NCBI GenBank assembly: GCA_016584495.1
Contig: WAID01000001.1
Location: forward strand, 1,054,001 to 1,118,000
DNA length: 64,000 nt
Source: Celoporthe dispersa
Taxonomy: Eukaryota > Ascomycota > Sordariomycetes > Diaporthales > Cryphonectriaceae
Reading direction: 5' to 3'
Each line of letters opens with the position of its first letter. Within the stretch, counting starts at the first letter, position 1. The position numbers were made by a program, and so were the translations under genes. The notes below the pieces were generated by a model. It did not search any database and was not told where the DNA came from. It saw only the letters and a list, made by a program, of their open reading frames with translations. This document shows, piece by piece, positions 35,237 to 45,938 of the stretch.

Positions 35237-36211
35237 GGTCGGTGGACAGGCAGGCGGTCGAGGTCTGAGCCGTGATCTGGCTGGCCAGCTGTCGATTTGG
35301 ACGGGCTGCAGGCCTAGAGACAGGTGGCGCCTCGTGGTTGTGGTTTTTGACCTGACGGTGGTGCGGATAATGCGACGCGGCTTTGGACTTTGCGGTTGGG
35401 GAGCCGAATCGTGGGAATACTGCAGCGTGTAGTGGGTGGAGGTGCGGCCCTCTGCCACTGACAGCCTAGCAGGGTGCTGTCGCTAGCTTGCAGCGAGATC
35501 GATTCCTCGCCCAGGGGTCAAAGTTCACTGAATTCAGTGCTTGGCACAGCAGCCTTGCACCTACCAGCTCTGGTTTATTGTAATAATCGAGTCAACAGAT
35601 CTCAGTGGAAGAACTGACAATAGACAAGGCTGAGAATTCTCAACGATTGTCGGACAATAACTTGACTTCTAAACAATCACTCCAAGCATCAACACAATAC
35701 AGAAAGTCGCAGGTCAGCTGATTTACTCAATTCGAAGAGCCTGGTGAAGATGTAATAGTACATTCAAGTCAACCCCCCGCCAGATGACCCTTGCCCCACT
35801 CCCGAACCAACAAACCCCCCCCCCCTCTCTCCCCCCAAAAAAGATAAAAAATACCCCTGTAGAGAAGAGGGCTAGCCTTGACCCCACCTCTTCTGCGTGC
35901 CTCAAGCAATTCCGTCCGACTGCCTGTGCCCAACCCAACTTATTTGTTGTCGTAAACAATTCTCGACTCGAGCCTGACCTCATCACGACCGACGCCCACC
36001 ACCACCAATCACCGGCCGCTACTCTCTTTTCCAGGTACTTCTTCAGCCTTGGTGTTGGTTCTTTGGTACTACGCCGAAAGAAAACAGAAATATTGCCTGT
36101 ATTTCAAGCAGGGCACACAAGTCTCCTATTCAAGTTCAAGACAGACGCGACTGCCACTCCCTCGTTCTTACGCCTTTGCCGAAAAGCAATCAACCAGTCT
36201 ACCAGCCCATA
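35237..36211. promoter_or_regulatory. Shared divergent promoter region of RSC4 and CKS1
   Basis: 975 bp between the divergent start codons. The CKS1 side has a pyrimidine-rich tract (35815-35840, C-run) and a CT-rich leader. In the RSC4 leader an in-frame upstream ATG at 35458 exists, but the residues it would add look like UTR translation, so I keep 35236. No single TATA box stands out. A shared nucleosome-free promoter is inference from layout. Confidence 0.45.
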
Positions 36212-36800
36212 ATGTCCTCGCCGACTTACGACATGGGCATCGACACGTCGCGTCGCAACGTAAAGCCTCGCGCCCTGACTGATAGCGAGCGAGCCCGCCT
36301 GGAGGAGTTCCTCGATGCCATCCACTACTCTTCTCGGTATGTCGCGTGATAGATTGATCGATCCCCTTGCGGCTGCACCCGTGCTTCCTGCTCACAGATT
36401 CCCTTGCGCAGTTACTCCGACAACGAGTTCGAATATCGACACGTCCAGCTGCCCAAAGCCATGCTCAAGGTCATACCCAAGGAGTATTTCGACTCGTCCA
36501 AAGGCACTCTGAAGCTGTTATGGGAGGACGAGTGGCGGTCAATGGGTATCACCCAGGTACGAACGCGTTCAAAGCGACAAAATCGCCTAGAATAATGGGG
36601 TACGCGCCGGGAACATTGGACGGATTGCTAATGATCGCTATCAGAGTCTTGGTTGGGAGCACTACGAAGTTCACGAGCCCGAGCCGCACATCCTGCTCTT
36701 CAAGTACGTTCTGCCCTGGCTCTTCCTTCCCGTTTTATGCGCAAGACAAGCTGACCAAGATTCCAGGCGTCCGCTCAACTACCAACCCCCGGCCCAATGA
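36212..36800 (+). CDS. CKS1: Cyclin-dependent kinase regulatory subunit Cks1/Suc1
   Basis: Small CDK-binding adaptor that docks phosphorylated substrates on Cdk1-cyclin in the cell cycle. Exons: 36212-36336, 36412-36556, 36645-36703 and 36767-36800, giving 120 residues. All phases close and all introns have GT...AG signals. Seen: SSRYSDNEFEYRHVQLPK, the conserved Cks start with the anion-binding Arg and HVxLPK; EYFDSSKGTLKLLWEDEWR; SLGWEHYEVHEPEPHILLFK, which contains the HxPEPHILLF beta-hinge; and RPL at the end. The N-terminal extension of about 40 residues and the short Gln/Pro tail are typical of fungal members. Divergent from RSC4. Confidence 0.96.
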
Positions 36801-37868
36801 ACAACAGCATGCACCTAGCGGCTGTGATTTTGACATCATCTGTACATCCTCCTTTTTTCGCATTCCACGACTGCATAGCGACGGCCTCGTTGGGGGTCCC
36901 ACACCCCGAGGAATACACAATTCACATCGAGATCAAACTTAACATCTTTGATCAACGACATCAGCAGCAATCGTCTGGGGCAGCCACAATCGGCGTAAGC
37001 CCTAACCTTTCTGTTTTGCAACTCGGCTCAACCGGCGGACCGGAGTGACTGGACTGATAGAGGGCGGGAATCAAAGGTTTTCTGGGATGGATAGGCAGGC
37101 GTCTCTACTGGGCGGTGCACTGTGTTCGGGTCTGCTCTTCTTGGGGTTTCTGGTGTAGGCTTGCCAAATACCTATCGACACAAGTACCACTGGATCTGGA
37201 CGGCAGTCCTGATCAGTTCGGCGCATCAGAACGAGCGAAAATCGGCGCGAGCGGTTTGGCCGACGCTCTGGAATGTAGTCTAGACCGATTACATGGGTTA
37301 AATTCTATCCTACAGGACCGTCTGGCAAATCTGGCTAGCACAGGTAGAGCAAAATGGGGATACCAGGTGAATTCCAGGGCTTGGTGGGAGGGGCGTTTTA
37401 CGTAGATGGCATTCTGTATTTCCATGACCCCTGAATTTTCCCATCATCTTGCGGCCACTCTTCCTAAGGTCCAAACTCTAGAGGCCAACCTAATATGCTA
37501 AATTATCCGATCCTGCATAACAACAGGTGACCGCATTTATCTCAGCTGTAGATACATTTTCCCTTAGCCCTTGACGGCGCCCTTCACCTTTCATCCTACT
37601 GCAGCCTCCATGCTCCAGAGATTATGTCTCAAAATTTTGAGTCCAAATTCGACCATAGTTCTGGGCAAGAGTGGCCAAAAAGTCCATGCTATACATTCGT
37701 TTTACAAGACACTTCTGGAGCTGATATTCTTGATTCAGTGACCTTTTGGCCGGTCCTAGAAGATCGCGTTGAATCGCAGCAAGATCTCAAACGTAGTTCA
37801 TTAGGAGACACGACACGACGTTCAGACCCTCGAGCACGTTCTACTGACGAAGCCCTGCACAGCAGTCC
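36801..37868. other. Intergenic region between converging CKS1 and dioxygenase genes
   Basis: About 1.07 kb, AT-richer towards 37400-37750. It should contain both 3' UTRs. No open frame with a recognisable product. Confidence 0.5.
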
Positions 37869-38778
37869 CTAGTGTTCAGGTGCAGGAGCAGCCTCCGGAT
37901 CGTCAGCCAGTAAAGCCTCCACTTCAGCGCCTCTTTTGCGCCTCTCGTCAAGCGAGATCTCCTTCTCCGGCTGCGTGGACCACCCGAGGCCCAGCTCGGG
38001 ATATTGGAGGGGAATGTCGCCCTCGCTGGGCAGACTGTCCAGGAAAAGAGGCCAGGGGGTGCCCAGCCAGCCGTGGCGGAACTCGTGGTCGCGGCGTTGG
38101 TCTGCAGTCAGGGGGTGTACGAGGACGCTGGGTGTGGGATCAGACATAGAACTATTCTCTAGGTGTCGACGACAGCAACTATTCTTTGCTCTAGGCCTGT
38201 GAAAGGAGACCTGAAGCATCCAGTGGCTTCTGGAAGGGACATCGCAGGGTTCAACTCTAGATAACTGAAGAAAACGCACCTAAGATTTCCGCGGTTGGAC
38301 GCCAGATAGAAAAAGACGTCACTAAACGACGAGTCCGGCACCCAAACTGTGGTCAAGCCCCTTAGCCCCCAATTCGAGAGATCATACAGACTGTCTGTAC
38401 AGCCTGTTCAGGTTCTGAGCACTTACTCTCATAGCTTCCTGCTGGGTGTGGTCCTCTCGGATACTCATTGACCGTCTGCAGTGGGACGGCAACAAATGCA
38501 CCTGAGAAATCATTTATCAGCTATTATGGGATCTTTTGTCTGTCTACCCTAGGGTAATTAGACATTCTTTTCAAGACTCGTCTGTCTCCGCCATGTTAAA
38601 ACTGACCGTCGCGTCGAAGCCTCAAGACAGCATCCCGGATAGCCAAGGCTGCGGCCTTCTCGGTGGGCGACTGAAGCAGAAAGTAAATATGGAAGTGCCA
38701 CTCGCGATTTCGATTCTCGACGACTGTCTTCAAGTCGCCCTGAGGAGCTTGGAAGGCGGGACGGGTGATCATAGTCAT
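37869..38778 (-). CDS. DOPA 4,5-dioxygenase family protein
   Basis: Extradiol-type ring-cleavage dioxygenase family known from DOPA dioxygenases of betalain-making fungi and from bacterial homologues. Exons: 38607-38778, 38427-38501, 38280-38346 and 37869-38127; 190 residues with closed phases. Seen: WHFHIYFLL near residue 36 (metal-ligand His region), VPLQTVNEYPRGPHPAGSYE, WVPDSSFSDVFFYLASNRGN, and SVLVHPLTADQRRDHEFR with the second conserved His-rich block. The last intron (152 nt) is longer than its neighbours and has an in-frame ATG just before its acceptor, which could allow a shorter product. The same-strand neighbour upstream is an FAD hydroxylase, so both may act on phenolic compounds. 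The actual substrate is not deducible; many fungal members are uncharacterised. Confidence 0.85.
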
Positions 38779-39324
38779 TGCTCGACCGGAGTTCAAGAGT
38801 GAATGTTTATTTCCAGGGCCTTGTGGACTGTCTTTTGGTTCACGAGAAGCGGGGCGGTGCACGACAGTGAGCAAGTGTTACTTAATTACGCCCAGAGTTG
38901 TTTCGTGGGGCAGGTTGAGCCATTGTGCCCCAACGAGCACGCCATGTCTATGGGTTTGTGTGTGGTATTCGGCAAGAGCCCTGCAGAGAGCCGATACAGA
39001 CCGAAGAGGCAGGAGGAGCGGGGTATGGACCTGCCTGGATGGGTATTTAATACGTAGAGCACTTTGTCCCCAGGACTGTGATGATTGCCCAGAGGCGTCT
39101 CGCTTGGTTAGAACCAGCACTCAAGAGGCCATCTGCGGCCCACCAATACTTCAAAGATCCTGCCAGTCGTCTTGTTGTGAGCTAGAGAATACGATATGTT
39201 AAGGATCGGCAACCTTATCGCCTCTCCCCTACGCCTGTGCTACCAAAACTGCAGCAACAACCTTACATTGTGCTTGAGGGTGGGATCACCCTCCTCAAGC
39301 TCTAATTAGTATGTGCTATTGTTA
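38779..39324. other. Intergenic spacer, promoter of the dioxygenase-like gene
   Basis: 546 bp between two minus-strand genes. It holds the 3' flank of the FAD hydroxylase and the promoter of the dioxygenase. No gene was seen. Confidence 0.45.
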
Positions 39325-40683
39325 TCAATTCCACCTAGCGGCCAAACCCTCCGTCTCCTTTGCCTTTTTATTGACATTATCCATCTCGAAGCCAGCAATG
39401 GCTTTGTACGTTGCGCCAATACCCTCGAGCTCATCCTTGGGGATGACATCAAACACATTCTTGAACCCATCCGGGGCCCTCTCCTCCGCAAGTTGTAAGA
39501 CGTGATCTGGGCCGTTCGCCCGATTTGCCATGACAATCTTGGCCGTCGGCGGAAGCCTCGTCTTCTCATACTTTGTCAGCGCTGCAGGGAGATCCTCGAG
39601 ACCCTCAGAGATACAAAGCGCCAGCGTCTCAGCATCGATGATGGCCTGGGTGGCGCCGTTGGAGCCGATGGGGTACATCGCATGTGCTGCATCACCAAGC
39701 AGCGTCATGCGGCCGAAGGTCCACCTGTCTACTGGGTCACGGTCGCACATGGGGAACTCAAACACCTTCTCTGTAGGCTCGATCAGGTCCTCCATCATCT
39801 TCAGGCCACCACAGGTCCATCCTGCAAACGGACCCTGGAAAACCCTCTTCTCAACGGGCCTTGTCCAGTCCGTGGGAGGTGGCGTCAGGTCAGGGTCGCC
39901 CTCCTTGCGTACCCGAAGCTCAGCGATCCAGTTCACGAGCGATTTGTTCCCGGGGCGCCTGCCTATCGGGTAGGCGATGAACTTCTGGTCCGCGTGGCCC
40001 GACCAGATCATCGACGCCCCCGTCAGGTACTCGTCCCGCACTGTACACCCGCGCCATAAAATCCGTCCCGAGAAGCGCGGTGGTCCTTCGTCCGGGTACA
40101 GCAACTTTCGCGCCGTGCTGTTGATGCCGTCCGCCGCGATGAGCACGGCGCCCGTCATGCTTGGGCACTCCAAGCTTTTCTCCTCTTCCGCCTCAGCCTT
40201 GACACTGCCATTCGCTCGCCCCGCGCTGCGCCTGACAAAGTGCGCCGTGATAGAGCCTCCTCCCTCCTCCTCCTGATCCCAGCTGCTCAGCGCGTGGCCG
40301 AGATGCACCCTCTCCGCGCCGAGCCGCTCCTTGACCACGTCCAGCAGGAGCATCTGGATTTCCCCGCGGTGGATGCTGAATTGGGGCACCGCATAGCCGG
40401 CATACTCCCCGCGCGGCTCGCTGACGATGCTGTCGCCGTGCCTATTGTAGTAGTTGAGCTCTTGGGTCGCCACACCCGTCTTCTCCAGAGCCGGGAGCAG
40501 GCCTAGGTTCCGCAGGATGAGCACCGCAGAGGGTTGAACGTTGATGCCGACGCCCAGGGTTGTGAGGGTCGAGGCTGCTTCGAAGATGTGGATGTCTGTG
40601 TGGCCTGCGGCGTGTAGGGCCAGGGCCGTGCTTAGGCCGCCAATGCCAGCTCCGGCGATGAGGATACGTGGCTGTGAGGGCAT
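39325..40683 (-). CDS. FAD-dependent aromatic hydroxylase (salicylate hydroxylase-like)
   Basis: Class A flavoprotein monooxygenase, 452 residues, single exon, ATG at 40683 (context CACGATGCC). Seen: an N-terminal Rossmann motif ILIAGAGIGGLSTALALHAA; the DG motif LIAADGINSTARKLL around residue 185; and the GD motif TLLGDAAHAMYPIGSNGATQ, which binds FAD ribose, around residue 325. The Arg/Trp-rich middle (ILWRGCTVRDEYLTG) fits the salicylate/6-hydroxynicotinate hydroxylase branch. No signal peptide, so it is likely cytosolic, using NAD(P)H and O2. An in-frame upstream ATG at 40947 would add 88 residues before the Rossmann fold with no family support, so I reject it. Substrate unknown; a pathway link with the dioxygenase next door is inference from adjacency. 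Confidence 0.9.
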   Translation of the reverse strand: MPSQPRILIAGAGIGGLSTALALHAAGHTDIHIFEAASTLTTLGVGINVQPSAVLILRNLGLLPALEKTGVATQELNYYNRHGDSIVSEPRGEYAGYAVPQFSIHRGEIQMLLLDVVKERLGAERVHLGHALSSWDQEEEGGGSITAHFVRRSAGRANGSVKAEAEEEKSLECPSMTGAVLIAADGINSTARKLLYPDEGPPRFSGRILWRGCTVRDEYLTGASMIWSGHADQKFIAYPIGRRPGNKSLVNWIAELRVRKEGDPDLTPPPTDWTRPVEKRVFQGPFAGWTCGGLKMMEDLIEPTEKVFEFPMCDRDPVDRWTFGRMTLLGDAAHAMYPIGSNGATQAIIDAETLALCISEGLEDLPAALTKYEKTRLPPTAKIVMANRANGPDHVLQLAEERAPDGFKNVFDVIPKDELEGIGATYKAIAGFEMDNVNKKAKETEGLAARWN

Positions 40684-42391
40684 CGTGAACGGCACACGGT
40701 GACGGAGGGAGGGATTGTCGGTCACCAATGACGAAAGAATGAGGGTTGGGAAAGGAAGGGAAGAAAAAAAAAGACAACCAGCATCTACGCCTGAGGGGGG
40801 TAGGGAAATTTCTTTCTGGACGAAGAGGGGTGGTGACGCTGAAGTGGACCGGAGCGTATGGGTGGAGCTTCTCTCATATACAATACAGTAGTAACCAAAA
40901 TCCGGGGAAGGCGTCGGTACTACTTTTGAGACGAGAGTCTTGTACAAGACAGCGTGCTCCCCTAGGTACGCATCGACTAATATTTAGTGGTGGATCATGA
41001 GAAGGGGGACTTGACCAGACGGTGGACCTGGGCCTCGGCACGTTCTAATTACCCTGCCCAGGGCCACTAAGATTATGCCTCGCTCTAACTTACGGGGAAC
41101 GAGATCCTTCTGATCTCTTAATTGTGTATAGGGTACGTTCATCCGAAGATACAGAACTTGATAGCAAGGGTGATCTGACTGCAGTCTTTGGCATTACTTC
41201 GTGATGATGACAATGAGTCTTCATAGCTCAGGACTCGGCCGCGTCCGGGCCATCGATCAGTATTCGATCAATTTGAATTGTACGGCTCTTTAGAGTTTTG
41301 AACAGTATTAGAGCAAGCTTTGTGAAAGCGCTTTGAGTCTTGCTGGAGAAATCTGGCTCCTAAATGGTTGGGACGACGAAAGAAGAAAATGCTGTGCAGA
41401 CCAGTACCATACCAGAAGTAATCATGTACATAAACAGCAGTTGAGATGCAATATAACCAGAAATAAAGTAAAGCAAAGCCTATTAATAGCAAGCTATAAA
41501 CCCTCAAAGAGGAAAAATTCTGGGATTCTCTGCCTGTATTGTCCAACTGTGAGGCTGGAAAATAGCGAGGCATATAATATGTAAACAAGTCCAAAGATGT
41601 CTGCGTCGTCATCTTCACTCACTACTTAATTAGCATAAAAGCACAAAAGCGAGTCACAAAGCTGTCGGAACCGGAAGTTTAGTCCAAGAGTCATAATTTC
41701 TAGAATCATACAAAGGTACGTAAAAGGCCATAATTGTCTCGAAAACTTTCTACTGAGGATAACGGGAGTAGTTTTCTACCAAACAAGTATAGGCCAATCA
41801 TACGCACCAGCTTCGTTCTGCCTCGAAGACAAGATTAGTGTAGTAACCCCCAAAATTATCTAGGTAGCTTGCAATATTTCCATTACGATATCTTATGCAA
41901 TACTCACCTGTAAATATCGATTTGAAGAGAAGAGGAAGCATGTTGGTCGAGAACTGAAAGTGATCCAACCCACGCCCTACTCGTCTAACAACCGATTCGG
42001 AATGCCCAACTGGCAATACACCCATAATCTGGAGGTCATGGCACAAACATTTATTTGTTTTCTTGGCAGCTTATGGCTAGTCCAACTATCAAGGCCCCGA
42101 ACTGCTGGCAGTCAACCACAGCCATGGATGAGGCTCAGCTGAGGCTCCGCCGATCAATGCAGTGCGATATTTCTTGATCCACAGCAGCCCGTAAGTGCCC
42201 TACCTTGATCTTTCTCCTCTCAATGGCCTAAGTTGCCTGATCAAAATCCAAAGAAACCCTATCCGACCCAAGCATCACTCATCGTCGTTGGCCAATAACC
42301 TGGAGCTCGACTCAGGATTAGTCAATATCCGGATTCGCCCAAGAACGGCGAGAAGCACGGGTCGTTTCTACCGGGTCCAAGGACACCCTTA
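40684..42391. other. Intergenic region, AT-richer, no supportable gene
   Basis: About 1.7 kb. The left end is the FAD hydroxylase promoter. 41270-41960 is clearly AT-richer than the flanks and has only short frames on both strands; it may be old repeat DNA. No terminal repeats or transposase motif were recognised. Confidence 0.45.
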
Positions 42392-42859
42392 ATGACGTTG
42401 CTAAGAAGCCGGCAAGCCGAACCGAAACAGAAAGACTTCGAGGCCCGCAACCTCGTACACTGGGCTGCGACGGTTGACTGTGTTGAGATTGTCGAGTTCC
42501 TGGCAGCGCTGCCTGGGTTCGACATCGCACACAAAGACAATCACGGGAACATGCCCATCGATGTAACGTCCATCTATCTGCAAGTGTCCAACCGTCGGGA
42601 AGTTCCTGTCGGATGAGACGTGCAGGCGCACGCCGACGCACCTGTATTTTCACATCTATGACTAGCAGACAATGTACAACAGCCCCATTGTTGAGTACCC
42701 ACAAGACGAAGGTTCGTCTTTGCTGGGAGCCTCGAGGAACACGAATCTCGACGTCAGGCAGCCTCTGAGGCAGCGCGGTCTGCGCTTCAACGAGAATATC
42801 TGCCAGAGCTGTGGGCTCTTGTGGAAATTGATGTAGAAGTCCATTCTACTAAACCTTAA
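42392..42859 (+). pseudogene. Ankyrin-repeat gene relic
   Basis: A 74-codon frame (42392-42616) contains one and a half ankyrin-like units: ARNLVHWAATVDCVEIVEFL...LPGFDIAHKDNHGNMPIDV. This matches the family pattern of a short helix pair (WAA...VEFLAA) followed by a D..G..P turn. Past its stop, a second segment in another frame (about 42700-42859) reads like coding sequence: SLEEHESRRQAASEAARSAL, then LPELWALVEIDVE and a stop. No upstream ankyrin units, start or splice signals tie the two together. I read this as the 3' remnant of a larger ankyrin protein. Repeat identity is fairly clear; pseudogene status is inference. Confidence 0.5.
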
Positions 42860-43718
42860 TAGATTCAATATAGAAGCGCTGCCGCACATGCACTACAGCG
42901 CTACAATAGGCAGGAGTAGAGCGTCAGAGCGTGTAGGGTACTGTACTACTACTGTGGGTGTGGTATGCTAGTTACTAGTGCCGGGGGCATTACATCCGCG
43001 CCTGCCACGGTGGGCAGAGTACGTACCACTCTACCTAAGTACTAAGGTACAGGTGTACACCGGTGGTTCCAGGTGGCGCCAAGGAACTTCGGCTTCGCCC
43101 GCCAGGGTGCCTTTTTCTTGATGACAATCATTCGACTTTCTTCCATCTTCATCAGGACACCTGGCACTTCCTTTGAGCGCAGCACCTCGGGCTTCTCTCG
43201 CTCATCGATGAATGATTCATGAAGGAGAGAGAAAAATGGGAAAGAGAAAAGTTCTACACCGTCTCTTTCAGTCTCCCCCCCTCTCCATTGACGAGAACAT
43301 CTCTGCCCACCATCACGGCCAATCTTTGTACTGGTGATTAAAAAAGACCACGCTCTCTTTATCAGCTTATCCACTTTATTCAACCACGCATTTGTGAGAC
43401 AGGCGACTCAACTTCGGGACTTAGCCTCCAACTACTTTTTTTCTTTTTTTGATTTGCCTCTCTAGACACAGGAGATACCGTCAGGCTCCCATTTCCTCTG
43501 GGAAACCGACTCCTTTTTGTTTTTCTTTTCTTCACCCACATCGTTCGACAGCACCCCCGTTTCTTACCCACCCGGTCTGTTGGCCGGCAGACATGAGACC
43601 CGAGTAGGGTTTCAGAACAGCCTCCTCGCAAACGAAACTCGAAACATTTGTCAGAGCCAGCCGCTCCGAACCAACCTGTCTCTTATTTTGGCGGCACGTG
43701 TACGATATCCTGCACATC
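42860..43718. promoter_or_regulatory. ERO1 upstream region and leader
   Basis: Upstream of ERO1, with a strongly pyrimidine-rich stretch (43420-43570) likely forming the 5' leader. A minus-strand frame at 43042-43383 looks non-coding. No sequence matching the unfolded-protein-response element was confidently recognised. Confidence 0.4.
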
Positions 43719-45681
43719 ATGAAGTCTGCCGCCAACCTCTTCTACCTGTCACTCTTTGCCCTCTGGACACCGCAAGCCCGGTGTCAGAACCAAGATGGCC
43801 AAGATGACTCTTGCGCAGTATGCCTCAAGCCTCTCGTTTCTTCTCCTGCAGGCCTGCTGGCTGGTCACAGCGGCCTCGCCTTCTGTCTCCTACCGATTTG
43901 TAATCTCTAACACCTCTCAAAACTACTACCAGATCTCTCCAAAGGCCATAGTATCCGACGCCTGCGCCTCCTATTCCACCCTCGAGGACCTGAACCGCAG
44001 GGTCAGACCCGCCGTCGAGGACCTCACGCTGTCGACCGACTTCTTCTCCCACTACAGGCTCAACCTCTTCAACAAGAGATGCCCCTTCTGGGACGACGGG
44101 AACGGCATGTGCGGCAACATTGCCTGTGCCGTGCAGACCCTGGATAACGAGGAGGACATCCCCGAGGTCTGGCGGGCGAGTGAGCTGGGCAAGCTGGAGG
44201 GGCCCACGGTCAAACACCCGGGACGGGATGTGCAGAAGAAGCGGCCCGAGCGGCCATTACAAGGCAAACTGGGCGAGGACGTGGGCGAGAGCTGCGTGGT
44301 CGAATACGACGACGAGTGCGACGACCGGGACTACTGCGTTCCTGACGATGAGTCCGCTACCGCCAAAGGCGACTACGTCTCCCTCCTCCAGAACCCCGAG
44401 CGGTTCACTGGGTACGCGGGCGAGGGTGCGCAGCAGGTCTGGAACGCCATCTACCGGGAGAACTGTTTCCAGAAGAGCTCGTTTCCACACTATGCCGCCC
44501 TGGGCCAGACCCCGCCGGACCAGGGCGCCGCCGCTCTCGACTTCAAGCAGGTCATCGAGGCCGCCGGCCGCCAGCAGATGCTGGAGCAGTCGCGCGAGCA
44601 GAGCCCCAACACGCCCTTTGTGGCCAACACAGGTCTCGAGGCCGAGGACGAGTGTATCGAGAAGCGCGTGTTCTATAGGGTGGTCTCTGGCATGCACACC
44701 AGCATCAGCACACATCTCTGTTACGACTGGATGAACCAGACGACCGGCCAGTGGCAGCCGAACCTGCCCTGCTACATTCACAGGCTGCACACGCACCCGG
44801 AGCGCATCAGCAACCTGTACTTCAACTATGCCATGCTGACCCGCGCCATCGCCAAGCTGGGCCCCCACCTGCAGGACTACACGTTCTGCACGGGCGACGA
44901 GGACCAGGACGCCACAACCAAGGCCAAGGTGCTGGCCGTCACGCAGAACGCCGCCAGCGTGCCCCAGATATTTGACGAGGGCTTGATGTTCAAGAACGGC
45001 GAGGGCCCTTCGCTGAAGGAGGACTTCAAGAACCGGTTCCGCAACGTCAGCCGGCTCATGGACTGCGTGGGGTGCGACAAGTGCCGGCTGTGGGGTAAGC
45101 TGCAGACGGCGGGCTACGGGACGGCGCTGAAGGTGCTGTTCGAGTTTGACAACGACAGCAACGAGATCCCTATCCTGAAGCGGACGGAGCTGGTCGCGCT
45201 GTTCAACACGTACGCGAGGCTGAGCACGTCGCTGGACAACATCCAGCGGTTCAGGGAGATGGTGGCCGAGAAGGAGAGGCAGGAGGAGCAGCTCCTCAAG
45301 AAGGGAGACTCGGTCAACAAGCTGCCAGATCGCGCGCGAAAGCCACATCACGTCATCCCGGATGATGAGAACCCCTCGAGCAGGCCGGACGCCAAGGATC
45401 CCAGCCTCGGTGAGATGTGGGACGAGGAGGTGCAGAAAGTCATGATGGCCTTTGGGGCGGTGTGGAGGAGCTGGATGGAGATGCCAGGACTGATGTGAGT
45501 ATTATTCCACCTTTCGATCCACCTTGGGCCGGCCCCCAAAAAACAAATCCTGACACACCAAAAACACAGATACACCATCGTCTCGCAGGAAATCAGCCGT
45601 CTGTGGAAGGGCTACATCGGTCTCCCCGTTAAACCGAGAGAGTGGAAACTCGTGTGGCGGAGCACCCGCGATGAGCTGTAG
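43719..45681 (+). CDS. ERO1: Endoplasmic reticulum oxidoreductin 1 (FAD thiol oxidase)
   Basis: ER-lumenal flavoenzyme that reoxidises protein disulfide isomerase using O2. Exons: 43719-43817, 43933-45494 and 45570-45681; 590 residues. The start at 43719 gives a hydrophobic signal peptide (MKSAANLFYLSLFALWTPQA). Intron 1 (GTATGC, branch CTAAC, CCAG) joins ...DDSCA to ISPKAIVSDACASYSTL, the conserved Ero1 entry. The seemingly longer frame from 43756 simply reads through this intron. Seen: DFFSHYRLNLFNKRCPFW...GMCGNIACAV, WNAIYRENCF, VSGMHTSISTHLC, and the active-site motif CVGCDKCRLWGKLQ with TAGYGTALK. The C-terminus ends STRDEL, an ER-retrieval-type tetrapeptide added by the last exon. Convergent with USB1, 257 bp apart. 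Confidence 0.96.
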
Positions 45682-45938
45682 TCTAAGTGATAATTGTTAC
45701 TCTGCATCGTTTTGGCGTTATGGAATAGGCATATTGGGAGATGGTGAGGCAAGACTTGGAACCTCTTTATTTGTTGGCGGCTGGTTTGGCCCCTCGGCTA
45801 TACCGGCGTGACATAGACAGAACTTGAGTATATTCAGCATCTCTGGGGACATGGAAGATACCAACAGAAAGGCACGTATTGTGACGCAGAGCTCAGTTCG
45901 ATTCTAACATCGACGAGGGGGCTGCCCTGGTTATAACC

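Noticed and set aside
40684..40947. 88-residue N-terminal extension of the FAD hydroxylase
   Set aside because: The Rossmann motif begins right after the ATG at 40683 as usual for the family; the extension looks like leader and promoter sequence.
41270..41960. Transposon copy mutated by RIP
   Set aside because: AT-rich, but no terminal repeats, transposase or reverse-transcriptase motif was seen and no second copy is in the window; composition alone is not enough.
44257..45351. 364-codon antisense frame inside ERO1
   Set aside because: Shadow of a GC3-rich coding exon; Leu/Val/His-rich with no domain.
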